Shown: in pieces, positions 41,412-50,465 of the stretch
How positions within the stretch are numbered: the first letter of the stretch is position 1
Layout: every line of letters starts with the position of its first letter
DNA from: Chloracidobacterium sp. N
GTDB taxonomy: Bacteria > Acidobacteriota > Blastocatellia > Chloracidobacteriales > Chloracidobacteriaceae
Reading direction: 5' to 3'
DNA: 64,000 bases
Assembly (NCBI RefSeq): GCF_018304765.1
Contig: NZ_CP072642.1
Location: 1,223,501 to 1,287,500, forward strand
Translations under genes and position numbers: made by a program
Notes under the pieces: model-generated
Database searches by the model: none
What the model saw: only the letters and a program-made list of their open reading frames with translations
What the model was told of the DNA's origin: nothing

Positions 41412-43304
41412 ATGAAGGGCACGCTTTCACTTATCAACTTCGCCGACATTATCCGTGACTTACATCTGACACGGCGGACGGGCCTGCTGCGCCTGACCCG
41501 CGACCGTGAGCTGCGCGCCGTCTTTGTGGAGCAGGGTGATCTGGTGTTTGCCCTCTCCAATCTGCCGCACGAACGGCTTGGCGACTTTCTGCTGGCGCGC
41601 GACCTCATCACCCGCGAGCAGTATGAAGCGGCCGTCCAGAAGCCCAATGCCAAACAGCGCTTTGGGCAGGTGCTGGTCGAAATGGGCGTCATGTCCCGTG
41701 AGACCGTGGAGACCCATGCGCACCAGCACCTCACCGAAATCATCCTGGCCGCCTTCGAGTGGGAGCGTGGAGAGTTTGTTTTCGAGGAAGGCACGCGCGC
41801 CGCCCACGATGTCAAGCTCAATTTGCTGACTCCCAATCTCATCCTGATGGGCGTCCGCCGTATGACCAATGATGAGGCCGTACGGCGCGCGCTTGGGCCA
41901 ACCACGCAGTTCATCGAGTTGTCGCCCGATGCCATGACCCAGCTTCAGCGCGCAACGCTCGATGGTACGGAAGGCTTTGTCCTGTCGCGGATCACCGGAC
42001 GGATGACGATTGACGAGCTGGTGCTGATCAGTGGCGTCCCGGAGGCAACCATCCTGCGGGTGGTGTATGGTCTGCTGTGTGCCGGTATCCTCGTGGGAAG
42101 TCATCCCCGCCCAACCATGGCCAATCCCCAACCGGCAGCTCCGGCTGCGCCGCCACCAGCAACACCACAGCCAGTGGCGACACCACCCACCCCGCACAGC
42201 ATCCCGGAGCCGGAAGCCGTCAAGCCTGATGAAGCCCGCTTCGAGCTTCAGATGCTTCGTGAGTTTCTGTCCCTCAAAACCACGACCTACTACGACATGC
42301 TCAACGTGGGGCCGACGGCGAGTGATTCCGAAATCAAGCGTTCGTACTACCAGATGGCGAAAAAGTACCATCCCGACCGCTACCGGCCGTTGGGGATGCC
42401 GGATGTCCTGGAAAGCGCCGAATGGATTTTTGCCCGCATCAGTGAAGCCTACGAAAAGCTGCGCGACCCGGATGTCCGGCGACGGTATGATGAGTTCATT
42501 GGGTTGATTCCAGAAAATACGGTACAGACCGAAGCCAAAGTCGCTTCGGTCACAGCGCCCAGTCCGCCCTCCGCGCCACCGGTCAGTAAACCCGCGGTCG
42601 GCACCCAGACAGGGCAGATACCCACGCCGCCAATCCCACCGGTCGGCGCTGGCACAACTGGCTCACTCGCCTCTTCCACACAACCTGTTGGCAGCCGAAC
42701 CGGGTCTTCCAGCCAGGGGTTGGGACGGCAGACCGGGGCGGCAACCACCGGCTCTGTGTCGGCGCCAGCCGAGACGGCGGCTGAAACGGCCGCGCGAAGC
42801 TATGAGATGGCCTGTGCGGCTATTGAGCGCAAGGATTTCATTACAGCCATAACCTACCTGCGCGAAGCCGTGCGCCTGGCACCGGAGGTCATCCGCTATC
42901 GCTCGCGCTTGGCTTCGTTGTGCATGCAGAACCCGAAGCTGCGCAAGGAAGCCGAAGATCAGCTTCTGGCCATCCTCAAAATTGATGGAACTTACGTGGA
43001 CGCGCACTTGGCACTGGGGCACATGTACCATCAGGCCGGCATGGAAAAGTCGGCGCGCAAGCAGTTTGAGGCGGCGTTGGCCATTCAGCCGGACAACGCG
43101 GTGGCCAAACAGATGCTATCCCTGCTGAAGCCGGAGACCGAAACCAAGGCGGCAAAGGCTGCACCCGTGCCACCCAAATTGCCCACCAAGCCGCAGACAC
43201 CAGCGGCGGAGTCCCCGGCCAAGACGGAAAAACCCGAAGAACCCAAGAAAAGTCTGCTACAGCAGGATGTCGGTGAGCTGTTTGGCAAGCTCTTCAAGCG
43301 TTGA
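41412..43304 (+). CDS. DUF4388 - DnaJ - TPR fusion protein
   Basis: The protein is 630 residues from ATG 41412 (a TTG at 41400 would add four residues). Residues 1-220 are a DUF4388/PatA-like N-terminal domain (KGTLSLINFADIIRDLHL; LTRDRELRAVFVEQGDLVFA). A Pro/Ala linker follows. Residues about 290-365 are a J domain (YYDMLNVGPTASDSEIKRSY, HPD in KKYHPDRY near residue 320, YEKLRDPDVRRRYDEF). A second Pro/Thr/Gly linker leads to TPR repeats (about 465-580: AARSYEMACAAIERKDFITA, AHLALGHMYHQAGMEKSARK). A Lys/Pro tail closes the protein. The intact HPD implies it recruits DnaK. DUF4388 is linked to signalling and polarity proteins. The sugar nucleotidyltransferase gene starts 15 nt later. Confidence 0.88.
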   Translation: MKGTLSLINFADIIRDLHLTRRTGLLRLTRDRELRAVFVEQGDLVFALSNLPHERLGDFLLARDLITREQYEAAVQKPNAKQRFGQVLVEMGVMSRETVETHAHQHLTEIILAAFEWERGEFVFEEGTRAAHDVKLNLLTPNLILMGVRRMTNDEAVRRALGPTTQFIELSPDAMTQLQRATLDGTEGFVLSRITGRMTIDELVLISGVPEATILRVVYGLLCAGILVGSHPRPTMANPQPAAPAAPPPATPQPVATPPTPHSIPEPEAVKPDEARFELQMLREFLSLKTTTYYDMLNVGPTASDSEIKRSYYQMAKKYHPDRYRPLGMPDVLESAEWIFARISEAYEKLRDPDVRRRYDEFIGLIPENTVQTEAKVASVTAPSPPSAPPVSKPAVGTQTGQIPTPPIPPVGAGTTGSLASSTQPVGSRTGSSSQGLGRQTGAATTGSVSAPAETAAETAARSYEMACAAIERKDFITAITYLREAVRLAPEVIRYRSRLASLCMQNPKLRKEAEDQLLAILKIDGTYVDAHLALGHMYHQAGMEKSARKQFEAALAIQPDNAVAKQMLSLLKPETETKAAKAAPVPPKLPTKPQTPAAESPAKTEKPEEPKKSLLQQDVGELFGKLFKR

Positions 43305-43319
43305 GCAGGTGGTGGTGCC

Positions 43320-44306
43320 ATGAAAGCCATGCTCCTGGCCGCCGGGTTCGGGACACGGCTGTTTCCGCTCACGCTGGACCGTCCCAAACCGGCCCTCCCC
43401 GTACTGGGCTGCCCGCTCGTTGCCTATGGCGTGGACTACCTCACCCGCTTTGGCTGCTGTGATCTCGTGGTGAACCTGCACTACCGGGGGGAAGCCATTG
43501 TGGCCGCCCTGGGGGATGGTGCGGCCTTTGGCTGCCGCATTGCCTACAGCCACGAGTCGGATGAGATTCTGGGGACGGGTGGTGCGCTCGACCACGCCAA
43601 GCCGCTCCTCAATCCAACGGAAACCTTTGTGGTCATGAACGGCAAGCTCATCACCACGATTGATCTTCAGGCGGCGCTGGCGACGCACCGCCGCCAGCAG
43701 GCGCTGGCAACGTTGATTCTCAAGCCAAACCGGCGGTGGGAGCGGTTCAGTGTGGTCGAAGTGGATGACACAGGAGCCATCCGGGGCTTTGCGCCGCCGC
43801 CAGATGCCGCTGCACCTGATCCGCCGCCGTTGTTTTTCACGGGCATTCAGATTCTCGAACCGGAGATTTTTGACTACATCCCACGCGCCCGGTTCTCACA
43901 CACAACAACCGACGTTTATCCCCGCGCCATGGCCGACGGGCAGCGCGTTATTGCCCACGTGGCAGGGCCGGATGAAGACTGGTATGAGTTCAGCACGCTG
44001 GAGCGATACCTTGACCTGTCCTGTCACCTGGCAGGCCATCCGCAGGCGGTCATTCGCGGCCAGAATTGCCAGGTGGCGGCTGATGCCCGTCTGGCGCGCA
44101 CCATTCTCTGGAACCACGTCACCATCGGCGCTAAGGTGGAGTTGCACGAGGTCATCGTCGGAGACGGTGTGACCATCCCGGAAGCAACGACACTGTCGCG
44201 GGCCGCTGTCGTGCGGGCCGATCTGCTGGAAGTGTCGGAACGGGCGCGCGCCATTGCCGAGGGCAGAGGAAGGCAGGTTGGGGAAAACTTCATTGTCCAT
44301 TTTTGA
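43320..44306 (+). CDS. NDP-sugar pyrophosphorylase (nucleotidyltransferase)
   Basis: The protein is 328 residues. The N-terminal MKAMLLAAGFGTRLFPLT..RPKPALPVLG is the nucleotide-binding signature of sugar-1-phosphate nucleotidyltransferases. ILGTGGAL and the C-terminal left-handed-helix-like repeats (VIRGQNCQVAADARLARTIL, VTIGAKVELHEVIVGDGVTI) also fit. It probably makes GDP-mannose or a similar activated sugar; the exact nucleotide and sugar are not decidable. The canonical MNGD (product/metal site) reads MNGK here, a notable change of the expected Asp. It is close behind the DnaJ fusion gene. Confidence 0.87.
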   Translation: MKAMLLAAGFGTRLFPLTLDRPKPALPVLGCPLVAYGVDYLTRFGCCDLVVNLHYRGEAIVAALGDGAAFGCRIAYSHESDEILGTGGALDHAKPLLNPTETFVVMNGKLITTIDLQAALATHRRQQALATLILKPNRRWERFSVVEVDDTGAIRGFAPPPDAAAPDPPPLFFTGIQILEPEIFDYIPRARFSHTTTDVYPRAMADGQRVIAHVAGPDEDWYEFSTLERYLDLSCHLAGHPQAVIRGQNCQVAADARLARTILWNHVTIGAKVELHEVIVGDGVTIPEATTLSRAAVVRADLLEVSERARAIAEGRGRQVGENFIVHF

Positions 44307-44406
44307 TGTTCGTCCAGGTTCTGAGGATCCCAGATTCTGATGGTCAACGTGAGCCGGGTTTTCACCGGCGTCCGTGGCCAGGTTCGATGTGTGCGGTGAA
44401 TGCGTC

Positions 44407-45960
44407 ATGAGACGCCGTGAGTTTCTTCAGCATCTTGCGCTCAGTTGCGGTGGGGTCTTGTGTCCGGTCGGGACTGGTGTGGCGGGACCTGTACTGCACC
44501 GTTTGGAAGGGTGGGTTGACGCGCCGGAAACGCTGGACCGGGACATTCCGCGCGTTCCCCGTGAGTTCCGGGGCGTCTGGGTGGCCACGGTCGAAAACAT
44601 AGACTTTCCTTCGTCGCGCCGCCTCACCCCGGAGGAGCAGCAGTCCGAGTTGCGCGCCATCTTCGACCTGGCTCAGGCGCTTGGTTTCAATGCCGTGATT
44701 TTTCAGGTGCGGCCCATGTGTGATGCGCTCTATGCGAGTCCCTATGAGCCGTGGTCGGAATATCTCTGCGGGGTGATGGGGCGACCGCCAGTGCCGTTTT
44801 ACGATCCGCTGGCCTACGCCATCGAGCTGGCTCACGCACGCGGACTGGAACTGCATGCCTGGTTCAATCCGTTTCGGGCGCTGCACCGGGCGCGACAGGG
44901 GGGCGTGGACCCGCAGCACATTGCCCGGCGGCGTCCCGACCTGGCCAAGCCCTACGGGCGCTATCACTGGCTTGATCCCGGCGAGCCGGAAGCCCGCGCC
45001 CATTCCTGCCGGGTCATTCTGGATGTCGTTGAACGTTACGACATTGATGCCGTTCACTTCGACGACTACTTCTACCCGTACAAGGAACGGCTGGTATCCG
45101 GCTACCTTATTCCTTTTCCCGATGATGACAGTTGGGCGCGCTACGGCCAGGGCAAGACCTGGCGCGCGCGGGACGACTGGCGGCGGCATAACATCAACCA
45201 ATTCCTCGGCGAGGTTGCCGCCGGGATTCGTCGCCTCAAGCCCCACGTCAAGTTCGGCATCAGTCCCTTTGGCATCTGGCAGCCCGACCATCCGCCCGGC
45301 ATTCAGGGACTGAACTCCTACGTGGAGTTGTGTTCTGACTCCCGCCGGTGGTTGACCGACGGACTGGTGGATTATCTCGCGCCCCAGCTTTACTGGCCCA
45401 TTGAGCGTGAGCGGCAGAGTTATCTCCGGTTGCTTGAATGGTGGCTGGCGCAAAATCGCCAGCGCCGGCACGTGTGGCCTGGCAGCGCCGCGTTCAAGGT
45501 GGCTGATGGCACGCCGCGCGCTGTTCCGGCGCAGGAAATTACGGCCCAAGTCCGGCTTTCCCGGCGGCTCAATCGGCAGGGCGGCAACATTCACTTCAGC
45601 TTTCGGGTGTTCCGGCACAATCGCGGCGGACTGTCAAATTTGCTCCAGCAGGAAGTGTATTCCGTCCCGGCGCTCGTCCCAGCTTCGCCGTGGCTCAATG
45701 CCGCCGTTCTGCCGGCGCCGCACCTGGAAGTTGGAATGGCTCCAAGGCGTGGCCGTCCGGTGGCCGTCTGGCAGACTGGTGACGGCTTATCGGTGGCCCG
45801 CTGGTGCATTGCCATCCAGACCGGTGAAACCTGGGAGTTGCAGATTCAACCCGCCACACAGCGCCAAGTGGCCTTGCCGGAGTCTGCGCGCGCTGTTGCC
45901 GTCTGGCCGGTGAGCCGCAGTGGAGTCGAAGGTCGCCGGGCAACTCTGTGGCGCGCATAG
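44407..45960 (+). CDS. GHL10 (DUF187)-family glycosyl hydrolase
   Basis: The protein is 517 residues from ATG 44407. The N-terminus MRRREFLQHLALSCGGVL resembles a twin-arginine signal (RRREFLQ), so export of a folded enzyme is likely. The catalytic region starts at PREFRGVWVATVENIDFPS and continues with GFNAVIFQVRPMCDALYAS, YAIELAHARGLELHAWFNPFRA, DIDAVHFDDYFYPY and VKFGISPFGIW. This is the family-10-like barrel of GHL10/YngK proteins. A C-terminal beta domain follows (from about residue 430). Substrates of this family are poorly known; peptidoglycan or polysaccharide is usual speculation. A GTG at 44374 would destroy the signal. Confidence 0.9.
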   Translation: MRRREFLQHLALSCGGVLCPVGTGVAGPVLHRLEGWVDAPETLDRDIPRVPREFRGVWVATVENIDFPSSRRLTPEEQQSELRAIFDLAQALGFNAVIFQVRPMCDALYASPYEPWSEYLCGVMGRPPVPFYDPLAYAIELAHARGLELHAWFNPFRALHRARQGGVDPQHIARRRPDLAKPYGRYHWLDPGEPEARAHSCRVILDVVERYDIDAVHFDDYFYPYKERLVSGYLIPFPDDDSWARYGQGKTWRARDDWRRHNINQFLGEVAAGIRRLKPHVKFGISPFGIWQPDHPPGIQGLNSYVELCSDSRRWLTDGLVDYLAPQLYWPIERERQSYLRLLEWWLAQNRQRRHVWPGSAAFKVADGTPRAVPAQEITAQVRLSRRLNRQGGNIHFSFRVFRHNRGGLSNLLQQEVYSVPALVPASPWLNAAVLPAPHLEVGMAPRRGRPVAVWQTGDGLSVARWCIAIQTGETWELQIQPATQRQVALPESARAVAVWPVSRSGVEGRRATLWRA

Positions 45961-46222
45961 CCGGGTGGTGGATTGCTACACTGAATTTTTGAAATCCCTG
46001 CCCGGAATCATCCAAAAAAATGAAGGCGTCTGGAACCTGTGCGGCTGATGTGTTGCATTCCTGCACGGGGTTCTGGTTCTTTGTCGGTTTTCTGCCCGGT
46101 CAGGTGGGAATCTGACCTGACAGACCGGCGCTGTAAACAATCTGTAAATTCCGGTACGTTATTTGCCTTACTATGGTGGTGCCCTTCTGGGCAACTTTGC
46201 AAGTGAGGAGTCAACGAAGTCT

Positions 46223-49200
46223 ATGGATAGGCCTCGTTACATGAAGAACATCCGGCAACTTCTGGTCGCCGCGCTTTTCGTCCTGACCGGCTGGCTGGCA
46301 ACACCCAGCCTGGGGCAGGTGACGAATGGGAACATCCGTGGGATTGTTCAGGATGCAACCGGCGCGGTGGTCGCTGGTGCCAAAGTCACCCTGACGGACA
46401 AACAAACCAACAAGGTGACCACGGGACAATCAAATGACAGCGGCGAGTTTTTGTTCGTCAACCTGCCGCCCGGACTCTACGAAGTTAAAATCGAAGCGAC
46501 AAACTTCACAACTTTGCTCCTGACAGGCGTGCGCGTTGAACTCAACCGTACGACTGACGTCCTCGCCAAGCTGGAAGCTGGCGGCACCACGGATGTCGTT
46601 GAAATCACCGCGACGAGCGTGGGGCTGGTGCAGACGAGTTCCAACGATCTGGCACGTTCCTATGAATCCCGCCAGGTTGTCGAGCTTGGGCAAACCACTG
46701 TCGCGGGAGGCGTCTATAACCTGGCGCTGACCTCGGCCGGGGTATCCAGCAGCGGCGGTTTGGGGGTTGGCACCGGCGGTTCCGTCGGCGGGCAGCGCCC
46801 CCGGAACAACAACTTCACGGTGGACGGCATTGACAACAACGACAAGTCGGTGACGGGTCCGCAGATTTACATTTCCCCCGAAGCCGTTGCCGAATTCACG
46901 CTGCTGACCAATCAGTTTGGCGCTGAGTTTGGCCGGTCGAACGGCGGGCAGTTCATCACCGTCACGAAATCCGGCACGAATGCCTTTCACGGGACGGCCT
47001 ATTTCTTCCTCCAGAACCGCAACCTCAATGCGCTGGGCGTCCGGGAGAAGGAACAGGGCATCACCCGTGACACCCAGCCGCGCTTTGACTACTCCCGCTA
47101 TGGCGGGAATGTCGGCGGCCCGATTGTCAAGGACCGGCTGTTTTTCTTCACCCAGTATGAAGGCCAGCAAACGGGTTCATCGGCGACGGCCGGTGGCATC
47201 ATTGCACCGACCCAGGCCGGCTACGCCCTGCTTGGCAGCATTCCCGGTCTCTCGGCGACCAATCTCAACATCCTGCGCACCTATCTGCCCGCCGCACCCG
47301 TGCCCGACCCCAGCCTCGCCGGGACACTGGTTGTAGCCGGGCAGAACATTCCCGTCGGATTTGTGGCCATTGAGCGTCCGGCCTTCAGCAACCAGCGCAA
47401 CTTCGTGTTCAATCTGGACTTTGTTCAGAGCGAACGGATGACGCACCGGACGCGCTTCATCTTTGACCGCATTCGCGCCATTGACACCGGAGCGGGCCTG
47501 CCGGCCTTTTTCACGTCCATTCCGGTAGATGGGCGGTTGTTTTCGTACACCAACGTCTTTGCCATCCAGCCCAACCTGACCAACGAGTTTCGTTTCTCGT
47601 TCCGGCGGTCACGGAATGATGTTCCCGTGCCGGATATTCCTTATCCGGGGTTGGATAGTTTTCCCAACATCGAACTCAACGATCTGGGCGTCAACATCGG
47701 CCCCAACGGCGTTGCTCCGCAGTTCGGGATTGAAAACAACTACCAGCTCATCGAGAACCTGACTTGGACGGTGGGCAACCACACGCTCAAGTTTGGCATT
47801 GACACCCGGCGGCTGATTGCGCCGCAGTCGTTCGTCCAGCGGCAGCGGGGCGATTACTTCTACCTGGCAACGGAGTCCTTCCTGCGCGACCTCAGCCCGG
47901 AGTTTGGTGAGCGCACGGTTGGGGTTTCGCCCTACTACGGCAACCAGTGGCTGTTTTTTGGGTTTGCGCAGGACAGTTGGCGGATTCGGCCGGAGCTGAC
48001 CTTCAACTACGGCTTCCGGTATTCCTACCAGCAGGTGCCGTTTACGGCCCGTTTGCAGCGGCTCAACAGCGCCGCTTCCGTGCCGGGCCTGATTTCGTTC
48101 AACTCGCCCGCCGAGCAGACGACCAACTTTGCGCCGGTCATCGGACTGGCTTACGCGCCTAACTTTTCGTCGGGACTGATGAACCGCATCTTCGGGAATC
48201 CCGGAGCCAGCTCCATCCGCGCCGGATTTTCGATGGGCTACGACATCATCTTCGACAACCTCTACATCTTGTCGCTGCCGCCCCAGTTCAACCAGACCCG
48301 TAACGTGGAAGACCCCGGTGTGCCGGGCTTTCTGGCCGGTGGTGGCCTGCCGCCGACACCGGCACCCGTCACAGGAACCCCGGCGCAGTTGCGCGCCATC
48401 ACCTCGTCGTGGATTCCTGACCAGAAAGTGCCCTACTCCATTACCTGGACGCTGGGCATTCAGCGCCAGTTCCTCAAGGACTGGGCGGCCGAAGTCCGCT
48501 ATGTCGGAACCCGTGGCGTCCACCTGCTGACGCAGAACCGCATCAACCGGCAACCACGGGTGACACCGCAGAACTCGCTGCCGACGTTCCTGAGCAACCC
48601 GACGCCAGCGCAGTTGGCCGGATTGCCGACATTATCCCAAGTGATTGCGGCCCGGTCGAACTTCGTCCCGGCGTTTGCCGCGGCCGGTTTCAATGCTGGC
48701 AACCTGGTGGCGTTTCTCTCCAACGGCAACTCGACCTACCATGGCTTGCAGTTGCAGGTGCAGAAGCGGCTGACGCAAAACTACAGCGTGAACCTGGCCT
48801 ACACCTTCAGCAAGCTCATTGACGACACGACGGCGGAACTGTTCAGCACCGTGTTGTCCTCGCGCCGGGTACAGGATTTCCAGAACCTGCGGGCGGAGCG
48901 GTCGCTGTCCCTGCTCGACAGCACGCATCGGTTGGCGATTACGGCTAACTACGATCTGCCGTTTTTCCTCAACAGCCCGAACCCGTGGCTGCGGTCCCTG
49001 CTGGGGGGCTTCAGCATCTCTGGTACGTACAGCTATGAGACCGGCAAGCCCTTCACGGCCCGCAGCGGTGTGGATTCCAACCTCAACGGCGACAACGCCG
49101 GCGACCGTACCATCCTCAACCCGAACGGGCAGCGGGGCACTGGAAGCGGTGTGCGCGCTGTCAATGCGGCTGGAAACACCGTGCCAGTGGGCAGTGCGAC

Positions 49201-49561
49201 GGCGGTGGCTTACGTGGCGCTCAATCCCAACGCGCAGTACATCGTCGCCGGCCCCGGCGCGCTGGCCACGGCTGGACGCAACACCCTGCGGACGCCGGCC
49301 ATCAACAACTTTGACATCTTCGTGCGCAAGAACTTTCGGATTACGGAAGGCATCCGGGCGCAGTTCCGGGCTGACTTCTTCAATGCCTTCAACCATCCGC
49401 AATTTGTGCCGGGGTCAGTCAATGGCGTCAATCCGGTGAGCACGACGGGCACGGCTGTCAATCGGTTCACGATTGCTTCGGACAGCTTCTTCAACCGTCC
49501 GCGGGCGACATTTGGAAGCAACCCGCGTGTCATCCAGCTTGCACTGCGGATTGACTTCTGA
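46223..49561 (+). CDS. Oar-like TonB-dependent receptor with carboxypeptidase-regulatory domain
   Basis: The protein is 1112 residues from ATG 46223 (GAGGAG 12 nt upstream; ATG 46241 is the alternative). After the signal peptide (LLVAALFVLTGWLATPSLGQ) comes a carboxypeptidase-regulatory/CNA-B-like domain (GNIRGIVQDATGAVVAGAKV...YEVKIEATNF). Then a plug (GQRPRNNNFTVDGIDNNDKS, GAEFGRSNGGQFITVTKSGT) and a long outer-membrane barrel end in IQLALRIDF with terminal Phe. This is the Oar/acidobacterial TBDR type, thought to import or bind large substrates. It is followed 94 nt later by a small beta-barrel gene. The ECF-TonB fusion at 24-26 kb could energise it, but any pairing is guesswork. Confidence 0.93.
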   Translation: MDRPRYMKNIRQLLVAALFVLTGWLATPSLGQVTNGNIRGIVQDATGAVVAGAKVTLTDKQTNKVTTGQSNDSGEFLFVNLPPGLYEVKIEATNFTTLLLTGVRVELNRTTDVLAKLEAGGTTDVVEITATSVGLVQTSSNDLARSYESRQVVELGQTTVAGGVYNLALTSAGVSSSGGLGVGTGGSVGGQRPRNNNFTVDGIDNNDKSVTGPQIYISPEAVAEFTLLTNQFGAEFGRSNGGQFITVTKSGTNAFHGTAYFFLQNRNLNALGVREKEQGITRDTQPRFDYSRYGGNVGGPIVKDRLFFFTQYEGQQTGSSATAGGIIAPTQAGYALLGSIPGLSATNLNILRTYLPAAPVPDPSLAGTLVVAGQNIPVGFVAIERPAFSNQRNFVFNLDFVQSERMTHRTRFIFDRIRAIDTGAGLPAFFTSIPVDGRLFSYTNVFAIQPNLTNEFRFSFRRSRNDVPVPDIPYPGLDSFPNIELNDLGVNIGPNGVAPQFGIENNYQLIENLTWTVGNHTLKFGIDTRRLIAPQSFVQRQRGDYFYLATESFLRDLSPEFGERTVGVSPYYGNQWLFFGFAQDSWRIRPELTFNYGFRYSYQQVPFTARLQRLNSAASVPGLISFNSPAEQTTNFAPVIGLAYAPNFSSGLMNRIFGNPGASSIRAGFSMGYDIIFDNLYILSLPPQFNQTRNVEDPGVPGFLAGGGLPPTPAPVTGTPAQLRAITSSWIPDQKVPYSITWTLGIQRQFLKDWAAEVRYVGTRGVHLLTQNRINRQPRVTPQNSLPTFLSNPTPAQLAGLPTLSQVIAARSNFVPAFAAAGFNAGNLVAFLSNGNSTYHGLQLQVQKRLTQNYSVNLAYTFSKLIDDTTAELFSTVLSSRRVQDFQNLRAERSLSLLDSTHRLAITANYDLPFFLNSPNPWLRSLLGGFSISGTYSYETGKPFTARSGVDSNLNGDNAGDRTILNPNGQRGTGSGVRAVNAAGNTVPVGSATAVAYVALNPNAQYIVAGPGALATAGRNTLRTPAINNFDIFVRKNFRITEGIRAQFRADFFNAFNHPQFVPGSVNGVNPVSTTGTAVNRFTIASDSFFNRPRATFGSNPRVIQLALRIDF

Positions 49562-49655
49562 TCGGCGGCCAAGCGTCTGGCGGTCGAACGGCGACGGTCG
49601 TTTGACCGCCACACGTCTGGCGCTGGTCTCCATTTTTCCTGAAGGAATGATGCGT

Positions 49656-50219
49656 ATGAAAAAGCAACTGTGGTTTGTTCTGCTGTTTGGCCTGTTTGTA
49701 TGTGGCCACACGGCCTTTGCCCAGGATGTTCCCCAGGGCGAATTTTTTGCCGGTTTTACCTACACGCGCCTCAATGACCTCACTCCCCGTGGCCCCAGCC
49801 AGGATGCCTTTGGCTTCAATCTGCAGGGGGTGTACAACGTCAATCGCGTGCTGGGCATTGTCGGCGACTTTGGGGCGCACTATGACAACGCGACCAACCT
49901 GTACACCTTCATGGCCGGCCCACGGGTGAGCCTGCGGAGCGACCGGGTGACGCCTTTTGCCCATGTGCTGTTGGGCGGCGCGCGGGCCAGCCGGGTGCCG
50001 GTGTCCAATACGACGCCCCTGCGTTTTGACGGCGATGGCGGTTTTGCCATGGCGATGGGCGGGGGCCTCGACGTGAAGGTTTCGGATTCGGTTTCCCTGC
50101 GCGCCATTCAGGGGGAATACATGTTTACGAAAATCGGTGGCTCCGGCAGCGTTCTGCGCGACACCCAGAGTCACCTGCGCCTGAGCTTTGGCGTCAACTT
50201 CACGTTCGGCAAAAAGTAA
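49656..50219 (+). CDS. Small outer-membrane beta-barrel protein
   Basis: The protein is 187 residues from ATG 49656; GAAGGA ends 9 nt upstream, whereas ATG 49647 and 49650 would be too close. A signal peptide (LWFVLLFGLFVCGHTAFAQ) precedes alternating strands: GEFFAGFTYTRLN, FGFNLQGVYNVNRVLGIVGDFGAHYD, YTFMAGPRVSL, ending LRLSFGVNFTFGKK. This is the OmpA-like/porin-type eight-stranded barrel with a near C-terminal aromatic strand. It lies just after the Oar-like receptor, with a terminator after it, so the two probably form one transcript. Confidence 0.87.
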   Translation: MKKQLWFVLLFGLFVCGHTAFAQDVPQGEFFAGFTYTRLNDLTPRGPSQDAFGFNLQGVYNVNRVLGIVGDFGAHYDNATNLYTFMAGPRVSLRSDRVTPFAHVLLGGARASRVPVSNTTPLRFDGDGGFAMAMGGGLDVKVSDSVSLRAIQGEYMFTKIGGSGSVLRDTQSHLRLSFGVNFTFGKK

Positions 50220-50270
50220 GCTTCGGCAGAAAGTAAGCGCCATCGTCGGGTGACGCACACTTTTGTTACA

Positions 50271-50297
50271 CCGGGAGCTTTCGGCTCCCGGTTTTTT
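50271..50297 (+). terminator. Rho-independent terminator after the beta-barrel gene
   Basis: CCGGGAGC and GCTCCCGG form a perfect 8-bp stem around TTTCG, followed by TTTTTT. It lies 52 nt after the stop at 50219. Confidence 0.93.
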
Positions 50298-50384
50298 GTT
50301 CCCGGAAAGAAATTCAGTGGCCGCCTGAAGGCAGAACGTGGATCACTAGGCAGCACTGGCGGGACATGTCATGGTTTACACCAT

Positions 50385-50432
50385 TGCCTGCGGCTTGCAG
50401 CCGGAAAGTGCCTGCGGCTTGCAGCCGGAAAG
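50385..50432. repeat. 24-bp perfect tandem duplication
   Basis: The unit begins TGCCTGCGGCTTGCAGCC and ends GGAAAG; two identical copies lie in the leader 34 nt before the prolyl oligopeptidase start. Each copy contains CTGCGGCTTGCAG, which can fold back on itself. Confidence 0.9.
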
Positions 50433-50465
50433 GCAGGATTCCCAATCTCACGAGGACAAGACACG

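Noticed and set aside
44362-45618. 418-codon minus-strand frame
   Set aside because: Antisense to the GHL10 glycosidase; no ribosome site or motif.
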